64,000 nucleotides of DNA from Litsea cubeba (GCA_012931725.1 CM022944.1:116493717-116557716), one strand, 5' to 3'; shown: positions 57,801 to 61,640, counted from the first letter of the stretch. The notes: generated by a model from the sequence alone, not told the origin. A program made the numbers and translations.

Positions 57801-58163
57801 TTTAGCTGCTGCTGGGATTTCCTGGAAGCTAGAGACCAGTCAAAGTTACTGGATTTGGCACAGGTATGTGATCTCTCATTTATGCAGAGCAGATTTTGCC
57901 ACATGCTGGTGTAGTTGACATTTCTACTTTGCTTATAAGTTGTACATGCTTATTCTGTATCTAACTGCCATGATGGCTCCATCAATCACAGCTTGTGGCA
58001 CATCAGCATATACACTTCCTCCTTCCTATTTCTCTGCTCAACTTCTCTAAGTTATCGTAATGAAGGACAACCAAATCGAGAATATGAACTGACACGGCAG
58101 AATTCATCATCAAGAGGTGAGATGGAAAATGTAGCGTCCAGCTTGACGAATGGAATGACATAG
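4297..58163 (+). CDS. PGAP6/TMEM8-like seven-helix membrane protein (DUF3522, CREST superfamily), 14 coding exons
   Basis: Joining 4297-4456, 22009-22067, 30579-30687, 35587-35696, 36402-36470, 37648-38358, 40235-40764, 44625-44689, 52740-52819, 55443-55547, 57167-57306, 57403-57531, 57711-57863 and 57992-58163 gives 2592 nt, 863 residues plus TAG, with every intron GT-AG and every phase compatible. The order is: signal peptide (about 1-28), lumenal or extracellular ectodomain with many N-x-S/T sites (about 29-555), EGF-like module (C560, C564, C570, C585, C587, C596), then about seven hydrophobic helices (608-830) and a short polar tail. The helical part carries the CREST pattern S646-x3-H650, D669 in a QFMDF motif and H806-x3-H810. 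Animal PGAP6 (TMEM8A) is a GPI-specific phospholipase A2 at the cell surface, so a GPI-lipid or related acyl hydrolase role is inferred here, not shown. The start is the first ATG giving a signal peptide; M7 is an alternative. Confidence 0.93.
4457..5600 (+). other. 5' part of intron 1
   Basis: Begins at the GTATGT donor. It is T-rich with many weakly periodic GTGGGTTTT-type stretches and no coding signal, apart from the CT repeat listed separately. Confidence 0.6.
5246..5296. repeat. (CT)n microsatellite followed by a C run
   Basis: About 20 CT units run directly into about 12 C residues within intron 1. It is a simple repeat. Confidence 0.95.
5781..7946 (-). pseudogene. L1 ORF2, 3' half: RT, zf-RVT and RNase H (broken)
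   Basis: The RT palm motif appears as LQFADDTLLF (about 7.72 kb), the zf-RVT cysteines as CPMCLASEE with HLLLNC (about 6.55 kb), and RNase H as FDGSASGNPG with EGDSSSV and ANAEADQLTKKG. The usual RNase H glutamate in AExxAL is replaced (KAGLLAL). Several frameshifts separate the pieces (7946-7572, 7575-7069, 6691-6449, 6527-5781). It lies antisense to the host gene inside intron 1. Confidence 0.85.
7949..8241 (-). repeat. Copia 3' LTR
   Basis: Left copy of the 293-bp LTR, the downstream LTR in element orientation. It is preceded by target-site duplication CATTT and followed by CTCCCCCTCAAATTG, the reversed polypurine tract. Confidence 0.95.
8508..9725 (-). pseudogene. Copia reverse transcriptase and RNase H (broken)
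   Basis: RT is recognised by WELVPAPDRASVIGSKWIY, DVKNAFLHGDLRETVY and the catalytic LVYVDDMIISGND. RNase H is recognised by DADWAGCPDSRRSTTG and SKSSAEAEYRAMSSASAEI. There are frame changes near 9.4, 9.05 and 8.65 kb. Confidence 0.88.
9732..11628 (-). pseudogene. Copia protease and integrase (broken)
   Basis: The aspartic protease motif WFLDSGASNHMT lies near 11.31 kb, the GAG-pre-integrase WHKRLGHVNNANL near 10.93 kb, integrase core FDIIHSDVWG near 10.73 kb and FGCLCFVHLPPTERTKLSP near 10.2 kb. At least three frame interruptions separate these parts. Confidence 0.85.
11228..12439 (-). pseudogene. Copia gag
   Basis: Encodes the gag core (NGQNYMAWSFHLKNF, then a UBN2-type region with QEYYNGFLTLW and FLMNLRPEF) and a CCHC zinc knuckle (CYECKGFGHIAKNC) with a second partial knuckle. 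The likely start is the Met at 12423. A frame change near 11.55 kb separates it from protease, so the end of the open frame is not native gag. Confidence 0.85.
13081..13373 (-). repeat. Copia 5' LTR
   Basis: Right copy of the 293-bp LTR, next to the reversed primer-binding site GCTCTGATACCA, and followed by target-site duplication CATTT. Confidence 0.95.
13379..15830 (-). pseudogene. L1 ORF1 tail and ORF2, 5' half: endonuclease and RT N-terminus (broken)
   Basis: The apurinic-type endonuclease is marked by CIGGDFNIIRSPEEK (about 14.77 kb), RLDRFLI (about 14.61 kb) and SDHCPIVLDSRLE (about 14.52 kb). The RT entry motif GDKAPGPDGF is encoded near 13.84 kb. The part at 15830-15483 resembles an L1 ORF1 C-terminal tail. 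Many stops are present. The reading continues into 7943 once the Copia element and one CATTT are removed. Confidence 0.8.
16560..17040 (-). mobile_element. L1 LINE 3' end fragment
   Basis: A T-rich start followed by AAGAATAAGTATATTGATCTC is like the reversed 3' end of plant L1 elements. The interior has no intact coding region and contains CAG-rich stretches near 16.9 kb. Confidence 0.4.
17052..17165. repeat. Tandem duplication, about 60-bp unit
   Basis: Two adjacent units share CACAAGAATTAAAA and AGTTCCAATAGACCT. They differ at several positions. Confidence 0.7.
17166..18167 (+). other. Intron 1, no feature seen
   Basis: Unique-looking AT-rich intron DNA with no coding frame or recognisable repeat. 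Confidence 0.5.
18635..19600 (+). mobile_element. RTE-type LINE, 5'-truncated
   Basis: Encodes the second half of an RTE reverse transcriptase: ITIGLHQGSALSP, MLFADDIVLVDETREGV, NFRYLGSM, ALLYGSECWAVK and MRENRLRWFGHV, ending in IHIADPT. Frame breaks occur at a TAA near 18725 and near 19.03 and 19.26 kb. The 3' end has a repeated TTTGG tail (19581-19598). It lies inside the Harbinger-like element in sense with the host gene. Confidence 0.85.
20060..21273 (-). mobile_element. hAT transposon, internally deleted
   Basis: The ends CAGTGGCGGCCCTAGAAATT and, reversed, CAAGGGCGGCGCTAAATT are imperfect inverted repeats. The 8-bp target-site duplication is ACCGATTG (20052-20059) and ACCGGTTG (21274-21281), with one mismatch. 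It carries only the C-terminal part of a ZMYM1/TTF-type hAT transposase. It interrupts the right part of the Harbinger-like element. Confidence 0.85.
20360..21238 (-). pseudogene. hAT transposase C-terminal fragment (ZMYM1/TTF-type)
   Basis: Contains VSSFCNKHGVSIPNMDD-like sequence, NTKLLFCVACLNPTNSFSAF, LDHQLQNYIADM and KLVETKKDIV, followed in other frames by the hAT dimerisation region (about 20.36-20.55 kb). Stops and frameshifts are present, and an AAT microsatellite interrupts the start near 21106-21124. The N-terminal zinc finger and catalytic region are missing. Confidence 0.8.
21440..21697 (+). mobile_element. L1 LINE 3' end, severely 5'-truncated
   Basis: A T/G-rich, L1-3'-UTR-like sequence (TTTTTTGGTTGGCCC, CTCTTTTGGAAATTTATACAC) ends in an A-rich tail from about 21668. 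No coding part remains. Confidence 0.4.
22009..22067 (+). CDS. TMEM8-like gene, exon 2 (residues 54-73)
   Basis: A 59-nt micro-exon between TGTTTCAG and GTAAGC. It reads VELPPWFSSVALTLVSDADI when joined to the phase-1 end of exon 1, and leaves phase 0. It is too short to be found as an isolated ORF. Confidence 0.88.
22068..23762 (+). other. Intron 2, 5' part
   Basis: AT-rich intron sequence after the GTAAGC donor. No protein-coding frame or bounded repeat was identified. Confidence 0.5.
23771..24298. mobile_element. hAT-type MITE, 528 bp
   Basis: Terminal inverted repeats TAGGGCTATCAAA / TTTTGATAGCCCTA, with a perfect 8-bp target-site duplication CTTCTAGT (23763-23770 and 24299-24306). Both subterminal regions are packed with CGGGTC, GACCCG and GTTAACG copies in both orientations, likely transposase-binding motifs. 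There is no coding capacity. Confidence 0.92.
25020..25083. repeat. Triplicated 19-bp unit
   Basis: Three identical head-to-tail copies of TGTTACCCACACTTAAAA plus A, directly in front of a SINE-like sequence. Confidence 0.9.
25084..25240 (+). repeat. tRNA-derived SINE-like copy
   Basis: A box-like GTGGTTAGGAAG and B box-like CCTTCGAATCC are spaced as in tRNA-derived SINEs, and an A-run follows near 25233. The body is unrelated to any tRNA. Confidence 0.45.
25400..25712 (+). mobile_element. RTE LINE 3' fragment
   Basis: Degenerate RTE sequence: the text around 25410 encodes SALLYGAECWAMKKQDK, and a GATGATGGTGATG tail ends it at about 25712. There is no open frame. Confidence 0.65.
26383..27233 (-). 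pseudogene. Copia RT C-terminus and RNase H remnant
   Basis: Recognised by YCQIVGSLVYLTTTRPD, LHGFTDSNGAGDVNDRHLTT, SSSESEYRAIGHTTTEIIW and the C-terminal KHVEVDCHFIRQHVRDG. The conserved DADWAG is degraded to DSNGAG. There is one frame change near 26.63 kb. Confidence 0.85.
27250..27988 (-). pseudogene. Copia gag remnant
   Basis: Encodes KFNCTNYMSWSFHLKNFIEGQEMLGYLDETNP and a UBN2-type region ending near the QEVLREE-like stretch at about 27.3 kb. It is related to the gag of the Copia element in intron 1. The zinc knuckle is lost at the deletion joint. Confidence 0.8.
28031..28574 (+). repeat. Direct duplication, copy 1 (small LTR plus RTE LINE piece)
   Basis: Nearly identical to 29202-29744: by eye there are two substitutions and one 1-bp indel over 544 bp. 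It contains a polypurine tract, a 119-bp LTR (28046-28164) and an RTE fragment encoding FRYLGSI-like sequence. Confidence 0.92.
28046..28164 (+). repeat. Small LTR (TRIM-like), plus orientation
   Basis: Begins TGTTGGGAAAGTCGCACATC and ends GGTTTCTTACA, preceded by the purine tract GAGGGGGAG. No primer-binding site follows, so it is a 3' LTR or solo end. Confidence 0.75.
28673..28795 (-). repeat. Small LTR (TRIM-like), minus orientation
   Basis: A diverged inverted copy of the LTR at 28046-28164. It is preceded at 28661-28672 by GCTCTCATACCA, a reversed initiator-tRNA-Met type primer-binding site. Confidence 0.75.
28797..29094 (+). repeat. Copia LTR, inverted relative to the element at 25714
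   Basis: About 298 bp, TGTACAGATTC to CTTACA, homologous to the reverse complement of 25714-26056. It is followed at 29095 by TGGTATCATAGCG, a primer-binding site, and about 105 bp of leader. Confidence 0.82.
29202..29744 (+). repeat. Direct duplication, copy 2
   Basis: Second copy of the 0.54-kb segment, with the LTR at 29217-29335. Here the RTE part carries on beyond the duplication end into 30054. Confidence 0.92.
29336..30054 (+). mobile_element. RTE LINE 3' fragment
   Basis: Encodes SDSFRYLGSIISKVGDIDEDVEHRIKAG, a degraded WFGHV region near 29.81 kb and ADPNIVGTRL near 30.01 kb, ending in a GATGATGATGATAA tail. It is broken by several stops. Confidence 0.82.
30579..30687 (+). CDS. TMEM8-like gene, exon 3 (residues 74-109)
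   Basis: Acceptor TTTTGCAG, donor GG|GTACGG, ending in phase 1. It contains the segment LPIICFRDGSFPLPD of the ectodomain. It is open in the frame needed by exons 2 and 4. Confidence 0.88.
30745..31500 (-). mobile_element. L1 LINE 3' fragment with RNase H remnant
   Basis: A poly-T run at about 30740-30755 is the reversed tail. The reverse strand near 30.93 kb encodes FLCHEIKSANRMVDALA, the last RNase H motif of plant L1. The remainder is heavily decayed. Confidence 0.7.
31501..32574 (+). other. Intron 3, no feature seen
   Basis: AT-rich sequence with scattered poly-T. No coding frame or bounded repeat was identified. Confidence 0.45.
32584..33146. mobile_element. Mutator-like non-autonomous element with GC-rich hairpin interior
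   Basis: A perfect 9-bp target-site duplication ATGAAAGAA (32575-32583 and 33147-33155) flanks inverted ends sharing CTAT, GCCACCACA/GGCACCACA and TTTT...CTC. The inverted arms continue inward (TTCCTAAACTACCC at 32645 against GGGTAGTTTAGGAA at 33068; 32715-32750 against 33011-33042). The centre is very C/G-rich with a further inverted pair, CCTCCCAGTCGCCGG and CCGGCGACTGGGAGG. Long open frames here are compositional, not genes. Confidence 0.8.
33156..34470 (-). mobile_element. L1 LINE remnant (zf-RVT region)
   Basis: The minus strand at about 34.1-34.43 kb encodes a zf-RVT-like stretch: VRWNDIIRFKGRVPKHSICCWMAI, LKTKCLLSARNI and CILCNHG. The DNA down to 33.16 kb is consistent with degraded RT-linker and 3' sequence, but individual motifs are not clear. 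Confidence 0.6.
34484..35218 (-). CDS. Unidentified antisense ORF in intron 3 (244 codons)
   Basis: I do not recognise this protein. The frame opens after a TGA near 35.25 kb and is read as coding from about YFFERYSIDAVPFL onward; the listed 5' end is a GTG, so the true start is unknown. The N-terminal two thirds look protein-like, with clustered Gly, Cys and Trp (HVGYGGHNCRPSCKSILTV, RRWHKILAHLP, LSYGGYKKVFDPWYKFPGH, QRCEQC); the C-terminal third is Ser/Lys/Phe-rich and ordinary. No signal peptide or membrane helix is obvious. It could be a captured host exon, a transposon-borne ORF or a decayed retrogene. It adjoins an L1 remnant and lies 370 bp before exon 4 on the other strand. Confidence 0.4.
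   Translation of the reverse strand: MPFLSNQLIHIHVGYGGHNCRPSCKSILTVKDETMTLRKSQATATRRWHKILAHLPKRTFFNPLFKGVLKSKETLEAIRSQKQHQEGDCHKVRQLSYGGYKKVFDPWYKFPGHLKMELKLYKVFESPQVKIRQARNRLKLKSWFKVPLQRCEQCTLLLLLLLSEDLFEYPKNIATEKFIKRVLTSHHSKPQTLSKSFFVDFSPSARYFQVKFQKLLFSCNSNFFSDSKTNTRIKNLDKLITWGV
35587..35696 (+). CDS. TMEM8-like gene, exon 4 (residues 110-146)
   Basis: Acceptor TTATTGCAG, donor CAG|GTTCTT. It reads ELNFAFNGSIGGMPN and continues to LTLTNNQ. An internal GTATGC at 35620 was rejected as donor because it breaks the phase with exon 5; using 35697 restores phase 0. Confidence 0.88.
36402..36470 (+). CDS. TMEM8-like gene, exon 5 (residues 147-169)
   Basis: A 69-nt exon, phase 0 at both ends, acceptor TTGTGCAG and donor ATG|GTATGT. 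It reads ISPGAWYIGFFNGIGPSR and then TQSKM, a conserved-looking ectodomain strand with a Trp-Tyr core. Confidence 0.88.
36471..37647 (+). other. Intron 5
   Basis: GTATGT to TGTGCAG. AT-rich with no recognised element. Confidence 0.7.
37648..38358 (+). CDS. TMEM8-like gene, exon 6 (residues 170-406, ectodomain)
   Basis: The largest exon (711 nt, 237 residues, phase 0 at both ends), acceptor TGTGCAG and donor CAG|GTGAGA. It encodes a Cys-containing, N-glycosylation-rich ectodomain segment including CNQT, NQTS, NTTG, NVSE, NHTN and NCTW sites. It is open throughout. Confidence 0.92.
38423..38504 (-). repeat. tRNA-derived SINE head
   Basis: On the minus strand CATAGCTCAGCTGGTTAG is a clear A box and GAGTTCGAGTCC a clear B box, 35-40 nt apart. 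The acceptor arms do not pair and there is no proper anticodon arm, so it is a SINE, not a tRNA gene. Confidence 0.65.
38580..38860. repeat. Tandem duplication, 141-bp unit
   Basis: 38580-38720 and 38721-38860 are about 98 percent identical, differing by one A in a run and two or three substitutions. It lies within intron 6. Confidence 0.92.
38861..40234 (+). other. Intron 6, 3' part
   Basis: AT-rich. Near 39.35-39.43 kb several GATACGGCA/GATACGGTA-type units recur. No gene was found. Confidence 0.5.
40235..40764 (+). CDS. TMEM8-like gene, exon 7 (residues 407-582, ectodomain and start of EGF-like module)
   Basis: Acceptor TCTGCAG, donor ACAG|GTTAAA, phase 0 to 2. It contains a jelly-roll-like stretch (WTYFLLDVPPGAGGANIHI) and a second similar segment, and ends within the EGF-like module after C560, C564 and C570 (GCPKQCSNHGTCHSD). 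Confidence 0.92.
41000..41345. mobile_element. MITE, probably Mutator-like
   Basis: Inverted ends TGGGATGTGATCCAGTGAGAACT and, reversed, TGGGAAATAATCAGGTGAGAACT, both next to TA-rich microsatellite DNA. There is no coding capacity. A target-site duplication is not resolvable in the TA repeat. Confidence 0.65.
41405..42118. mobile_element. MITE interrupted by a hAT element
   Basis: The outer ends GAGAGCAAGGCTCTC and GAGAGCATCTCTC, with GGGTGGGGG and CCCCCACCC subterminal blocks, resemble the MITE at 42538-42690. It is split at 41481 by the hAT-type element. Confidence 0.5.
41482..42026. mobile_element. hAT-type non-autonomous element, 545 bp
   Basis: Ends CATGGTTAAAAAAACGGGACTCG and, reversed, CATGGTTTAAAAAACCGACTCG; 8-bp target-site duplication GGTGGGGG (41474-41481 and 42027-42034). 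The subterminal parts have repeated GACTCG. The centre holds (GAA)n near 41637 and a CAGCAACACTGCAACAG-type minisatellite at about 41690-41870. Confidence 0.85.
42141..42523. mobile_element. MITE, probably Mutator-like
   Basis: Inverted ends TGGGAAATATTCATGTGCAT and, reversed, TGGGGATATTCTTATGCAT, each continuing to CCCTCACCAT. The flanks share AATATAAA, a possible 8-9-bp target-site duplication. Confidence 0.7.
42538..42690. mobile_element. MITE, 153 bp, Mutator-like
   Basis: A perfect 20-bp terminal inverted repeat GGGAGATGCTCCTATGAGAG and a 9-bp flanking repeat AAATATATA (42529-42537 and 42691-42699). The TA-rich context weakens the duplication as proof. Confidence 0.82.
43001..44087. mobile_element. 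PIF/Harbinger-type non-autonomous element
   Basis: Ends GTGGGTGTTTGGAAAT and, reversed, AGGGGGTGTTTGGATAAA, next to CTA and TTA, consistent with a diverged 3-bp target site. The interior contains degenerate units around ACATT-GATGG-GGGTCC motifs and no transposase. Confidence 0.55.
44625..44689 (+). CDS. TMEM8-like gene, exon 8 (residues 583-604, end of EGF-like module)
   Basis: A 65-nt micro-exon, acceptor TTCACAG and donor AAAG|GTAATC, phase 2 to 1. It supplies the last three EGF cysteines in YCSCDRDHGGFDC and the linker to the membrane domain. Confidence 0.9.
44762..45080 (-). mobile_element. RTE LINE 3'-tail fragments
   Basis: TCATCATCATCATCATCAAAGCCTTGTC at 44763 and ATCATCATCAAAGCCTTGTCCC at 44990 are reversed copies of the RTE 3' end seen at about 30040. 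Confidence 0.6.
45081..46084 (+). other. Intron 8, decayed repeat DNA
   Basis: C/T-rich sequence that may be old LINE material following the RTE tail. No motif is strong enough to name it. Confidence 0.3.
46490..47905 (-). pseudogene. gag-like region, tandemly duplicated
   Basis: Two head-to-tail copies of about 0.7 kb (46490-47235 and 47236-47905, offset about 718). Each encodes a gag N-terminus with a predicted coiled coil: MPPKKHIEVESSSSSMEKL and INQIQIAVIQIQTTIAKM in copy 1, and VNQIKIAVNQIQATIAKPEI in copy 2. Both have stops. Confidence 0.65.
49487..49657. repeat. Minisatellite, five units of about 34 bp
   Basis: Units read TATGCTTTTCTAGGCTAAGC, then AATAACCTTTACAA, with small differences; five successive units are visible. 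It sits in the sequence that splits the LTR of the degenerate element. Confidence 0.88.
51956..52009. repeat. C-rich low-complexity tract
   Basis: Nearly pure C with a few A and T residues, including an uninterrupted run of about 17 C. It is a simple repeat and a likely assembly weak point. Confidence 0.95.
52740..52819 (+). CDS. TMEM8-like gene, exon 9 (residues 605-631, TM1)
   Basis: Acceptor AATGTAG, donor AAAAG|GTAAGA, phase 1 to 0. It codes for the first hydrophobic helix (SVALIASNGAAILPAFW) of the membrane domain. Confidence 0.88.
53270..53650 (+). repeat. Three degenerate SINE-like units
   Basis: Units starting at about 53287, 53447 and 53588 share TCCA..CCTCTACTAAAGCC and TTTTGGTAGGATTGGTT. 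The first continues to GGTATCAAAGCC and GAGTTTGAATCCTAGG, which looks like a B box. Spacing is 160 and 141 bp. Confidence 0.5.
53860..54000 (+). pseudogene. L1 RNase H start, remnant
   Basis: Encodes SWVPPLQGSFKFNVNGSTVP, matching the WxPPxxGxxKxNxDGS opening of plant L1 RNase H. The first catalytic Asp is Asn here, and the frame ends soon after. Confidence 0.5.
54306..54618 (-). mobile_element. TRIM (miniature LTR retrotransposon), 313 bp
   Basis: Two 70-bp LTRs (54306-54375 and 54549-54618; TGACAA...TAACA) flank a 173-bp interior, with a 5-bp target-site duplication TTCCA (54301-54305 and 54619-54623). GCTCTGATACC before the right LTR is a reversed initiator-tRNA-Met primer site, and CCCCCCCTC after the left LTR a reversed polypurine tract. 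The interior has no coding capacity and is unusually rich in GCGC/GCAC. Confidence 0.9.
55443..55547 (+). CDS. TMEM8-like gene, exon 10 (residues 632-666, TM2 with SxxxH motif)
   Basis: A 105-nt exon, phase 0 at both ends, acceptor TTTTGCAG and donor CAG|GTGCAT. It contains SSGLYHSCD, matching the FSTFYHACD region of animal TMEM8 proteins; S646 and H650 are the predicted catalytic or metal-site pair of the CREST fold. Confidence 0.9.
56411..56575 (+). repeat. Au-like tRNA-derived SINE, decayed
   Basis: TTTGGTGCAATGGTAAAAG matches the A-box region of plant Au SINEs; GTCGAGACCTGAGC, TTGCCAAAGGTTAGG and GGACCCTGC.TCAGTAG follow in Au order. Confidence 0.6.
56797..56943. repeat. MITE with long inverted ends
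   Basis: GGGAAAGTATTCTCCTGCGC with GTGCACATGAGAACT is inverted at the right end (AGTTCTCATGTGCACAATGC, then GGAGAAAGTTTTCCC). It is 147 bp with flanks TACATGA and TACATAA. Confidence 0.75.
57167..57306 (+). CDS. TMEM8-like gene, exon 11 (residues 667-712, TM3-TM4)
   Basis: Acceptor TTTCAG, donor CCAG|GTATAG, phase 0 to 2. It begins FMDFWLSFMAVVSTF, so D669 follows the exon 10 end VLQ as in the VLQFCDF motif of animal TMEM8. It encodes two hydrophobic helices. Confidence 0.9.
57403..57531 (+). CDS. TMEM8-like gene, exon 12 (residues 713-755, TM5)
   Basis: Acceptor TTTACAG, donor GAAAG|GTTTAG, phase 2 at both ends. It encodes a strong hydrophobic helix (NIIIIVAIGVLGLLVGWLI) and a basic loop. 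Confidence 0.88.
57711..57863 (+). CDS. TMEM8-like gene, exon 13 (residues 756-806, TM6)
   Basis: Acceptor CTGCTGCAG, donor CACAG|GTATGT, phase 2 at both ends. It encodes a basic loop, the helix FIILGFIALAAAGISW and the end WIWH, where H806 is the first His of the HxxxH pair. Confidence 0.9.
57992..58163 (+). CDS. TMEM8-like gene, exon 14 (residues 807-863, TM7 and stop)
   Basis: Acceptor AATCACAG. It reads SLWHISIYTSSFLFLCS, where H810 completes H806-x3-H810, then a polar cytosolic-type tail and TAG at 58161-58163. Confidence 0.9.
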
Positions 58164-58600
58164 GTAGCACATTAAGCTGTCACAGGAGATGAGTTGCTGA
58201 GTGAAAAGGGTACCAATTCATCGTCAGTAGATAAATTTATTGGCAGTGGGCGTTTGGCGTCCGTTCTGATCACTGAGTTTATTGCAGAGTGGAAGGGACG
58301 CAATTCAGACAGAATTGTGCTTGAATTTTTTTTTTCACTGGCACATGCATCTGTTGCATGATGATTCTCAGTACAGGAAGTGATAAAATAATAAAATAAA
58401 AGAGAGGGGGTGCTTATATAAAAAGTCTCCGCCGAAGATGGCTGGGAGAAGTCATTATTTGTCATAACTTGTAACTTTTGATGGAAAGAAAATATAAGGT
58501 GATGGTGTATGTAGTCTGGGCATATAGAGAATGAAGGTAGTCACTTAAATACAGATAAAGAGATACATGTTAGTTATGTTAAGTGTTGATTCTTGAAACT
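58164..58600 (+). other. Probable 3' UTR of the TMEM8-like gene
   Basis: Sequence after the stop is unique-looking and non-coding. AATAAAATAAAA-type polyadenylation signals occur near 58388. The true cleavage site is not visible. Confidence 0.4.
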
Positions 58601-59261
58601 GGTGTATCAAAACTATGCATGTATAGAAAGAGCATGGAAAAACAATCCAGGCTAAGTTCTGAGAATTTTTCAATATGATGGCCAATTTGTGATGTGATAC
58701 TGCTTGTTGTGGTCTCATCTGATGTGAAACTCTGATGGAGCACCTTAGTCTAATGAATTCTAACGTTTGGCAAGGCTACCACCTGTTAGGTCCTTGTACA
58801 ATGAACTCACTGGCAGTTTTTTTTTTTTTTTTGGGGCCGGGCTTGGGTTTATTCCAAATGTATTGAAAATTCTATTCTCACCACTATTTTCTAGGCTTAC
58901 AATTTTATTTACATCTAAAAGACCCAAACAAATTTTAGAATTGATGGTATCACATAGTTCAAAACCATCAAGGGGCAGGTATGGGGTTGGGCGAGTGAAA
59001 AGGAGGGTTTGCATGTGCCTCTCGGGATTTAGTTTATTCTCATCACCTCCCATAGTTTTACCCGATGCATGTGGAGATGAGGGTTTGCATGTGCTTTTAG
59101 GGATTAGTTCTCGGTTGTCTAGAATCTAGTGTTCCTTGGGCTCAAGGCCAAAGTCCTGGACTATCTAGGTGGGAGACACCCTAGGTTATAATAATAATAA
59201 AAAAATAATTACAATCCATAATAAGATGGGGGTGGCTTGTTGAAACCCCAGGCCCCATAAG

Positions 59262-59640
59262 TTGGTTGAGTAGTAAGGTGCTGGATGGATAATGCCGGGA
59301 AGATTCTTTTGCCGACCACTCTTTCCATTGCCTGATGGTGGGCCACACATTTTGCCAAATCTAAACCATGAAATAATTCCTACTTGCATGTAACATTTGA
59401 CCATTTAAATCTCATTCGATTATAGTGATGATCTACGTTGGACTCATCTATGGATTTACTCATATAATAAAATGAAATTAATTACTTCCAATGGTGGCAT
59501 TCACTTTGATTGACATGTGACTCATTCCAACGGTGGATTATCAGAGGTTTGTCAAATTTGGTGAGGGCCACTTAAGGGGGAATCATGAGCTTTTGTGGTT
59601 TAGAGTAAAAGTGAGTTTGTGGCTAATGTTGTTTGCATGA
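59262..59640. repeat. Dispersed repeat, copy 1
   Basis: Shares its order of blocks with 61263-61640: GTTGAGTAGTAAG, CCACACATTTTGC, AAATCTAAACCATGAAAT, ATAGTGATGA and GGAATCATG. Its type is unknown. Confidence 0.75.
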
Positions 59641-61262
59641 CGGGTAGAGTGAAATAAAATTAAAGGTCAAATGAAGAGATAAAGAAAGATGAGCGGGCTG
59701 AAAGTAAGATGCACGAAATGAGAAAAACCCAATTCGTCATCATTGCACCCGTAATAAGTGCAAATTATATCTAATTCCAATCAGAGTAGGTTCTACCTCT
59801 TTATTGATCACCAGTAAACATGAGATTTTGCTTCTATTTCTATTTTAACCTTGTGTTTTACACATAATAATGATCTTGGGCCCAACTATGATTGGAGTAA
59901 TACTTTTCACTTAGCAAAAGTCTACAGGCACCGATGGGGAGCCCGGGACCGGTGGCAGGGCTCTTTCACTTAAAATCAAATGCTAAAAAGCAGTTTCCCT
60001 GAGCGATTTGGATTTTGGATTTAGCCCTAGTTGTAGCATAGGCGCAGGTGAATTAGTTCATCAAACTTACAGAATAGATGAAATGAATTGAAAATCGAAT
60101 CAAATAAACCTACTCCATCAAATTTTATGATCATAAACTCAAAATGCAAGTCAGTCGAAATACAAGTTAGGTAACTATGGGGGAGTCACGAAATCCCCAT
60201 CTGCTGTACATGCTTGCTAAAACAAACTCTGTTTCATTCTCTAAATCTCAATTGACAATACGATTAGAACTTTAACTCTCTGTCTCTCAATTCCTAAATC
60301 ATATTACAATCAGGACAAAGCAGAGCAGACAACGGCGGATTATGGGCCTGTGTTGATCCCCTCGCCATCCATGAATATCCCACTCATCAACAGCTGATGT
60401 TAACATAATTAATTACAAATAAATTTATATGGTGCTTCAAGAATATGTAAGTAATGATCTGTAAATTAATTTGTGATTCTTTCAGCTTAAATTATTTGTG
60501 TATTTAGTTAAATGACTATATAAATTGAACTTTTTAAAATATATTTAACTAAATTTTCACTTTAGTCTACTTGCATGGGATGATGACTCTTGAAATTACC
60601 AAAAATGTCCTTTGATTGGCAATGGAATCAAACCTTAAGGTTGGCCCATCAAAGTAATATAATCATGGTAGGATCCCATAAATAGTGTAATGATGGTCTC
60701 TCTTAAACCATGTGATACCCATTAGATCCAACTAATTTATACGCTTATGAGACTAACCATTGGTGAAATATGTGAAGAGTGGGTTCTATAGTTATTCCGG
60801 GTTTATCGGACATTGGATCGGATTCAGGATTGAGGGTAGTTTAGTCATTGTACCGGGATTATTTTTGGGGGCTAAGAAAAGCAAAGATTATATATATCAT
60901 GTAATATGTAATCATAGACTCTGAAGAGAGTTAAGATGTGAGCCGATGCTCTCTTGTCGTGGACGTAGGCAGTCTTGCCGAACCACGTAAAATCCTCTGG
61001 TCTCTCTCTACTTCACAAAGAGTACTTGTTCTTTTAATTTTGAAAAGTTTCTCCTTGAGTTTAGATAATTAATTCTTATTTATACAATATTCTACATGGT
61101 TTTTTTACTTTCTAAGAAATTACATCTTGAAACTTCCAACCTTTAAACTATACCTATACATTCTTAAATTTTCACTTCTTTTTCTTGGAAAATATATCCC
61201 GTGCTTTAATCACATGTGGTCAAGCTAGTTAGTATATACTTAATACTATTCCTTCTTGAGTT

Positions 61263-61640
61263 TGTTGAGTAGTAAGCGTGGGATCCGCAATACCCAGGAA
61301 GAATCTTCTGCTCACCCTTTCCATTACCAGTTGCCACACATTTTGCTAAATCTAAACCATGAAATGATTTCTGCTTGACCAATTAAATCTCATCCGATCA
61401 TAGTGATGACCCATGTTGGATTCATCTATGGTTTTTCTCATATAATCAAATGAGATTAGTTACCTTGGTTCGAAAGATGATTAGTCCAACGGTGATTCTC
61501 ACTCTGTTCTTGATGTGATTCAATCCAAAGGTCCTATTATCATAGGCTTTGTCAAATTGGGTGGGAGTCCATTAACAGGGAATCATGGGTTTTTGTGGCT
61601 TAGAATGGAACCAGAACTTAAGAAAGTAGGATTTGTTCCT
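61263..61640. repeat. Dispersed repeat, copy 2
   Basis: Second direct copy, about 2 kb downstream of copy 1 and about 80 percent similar by eye. The 1.6 kb between them is AT-rich with no gene. Confidence 0.75.
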
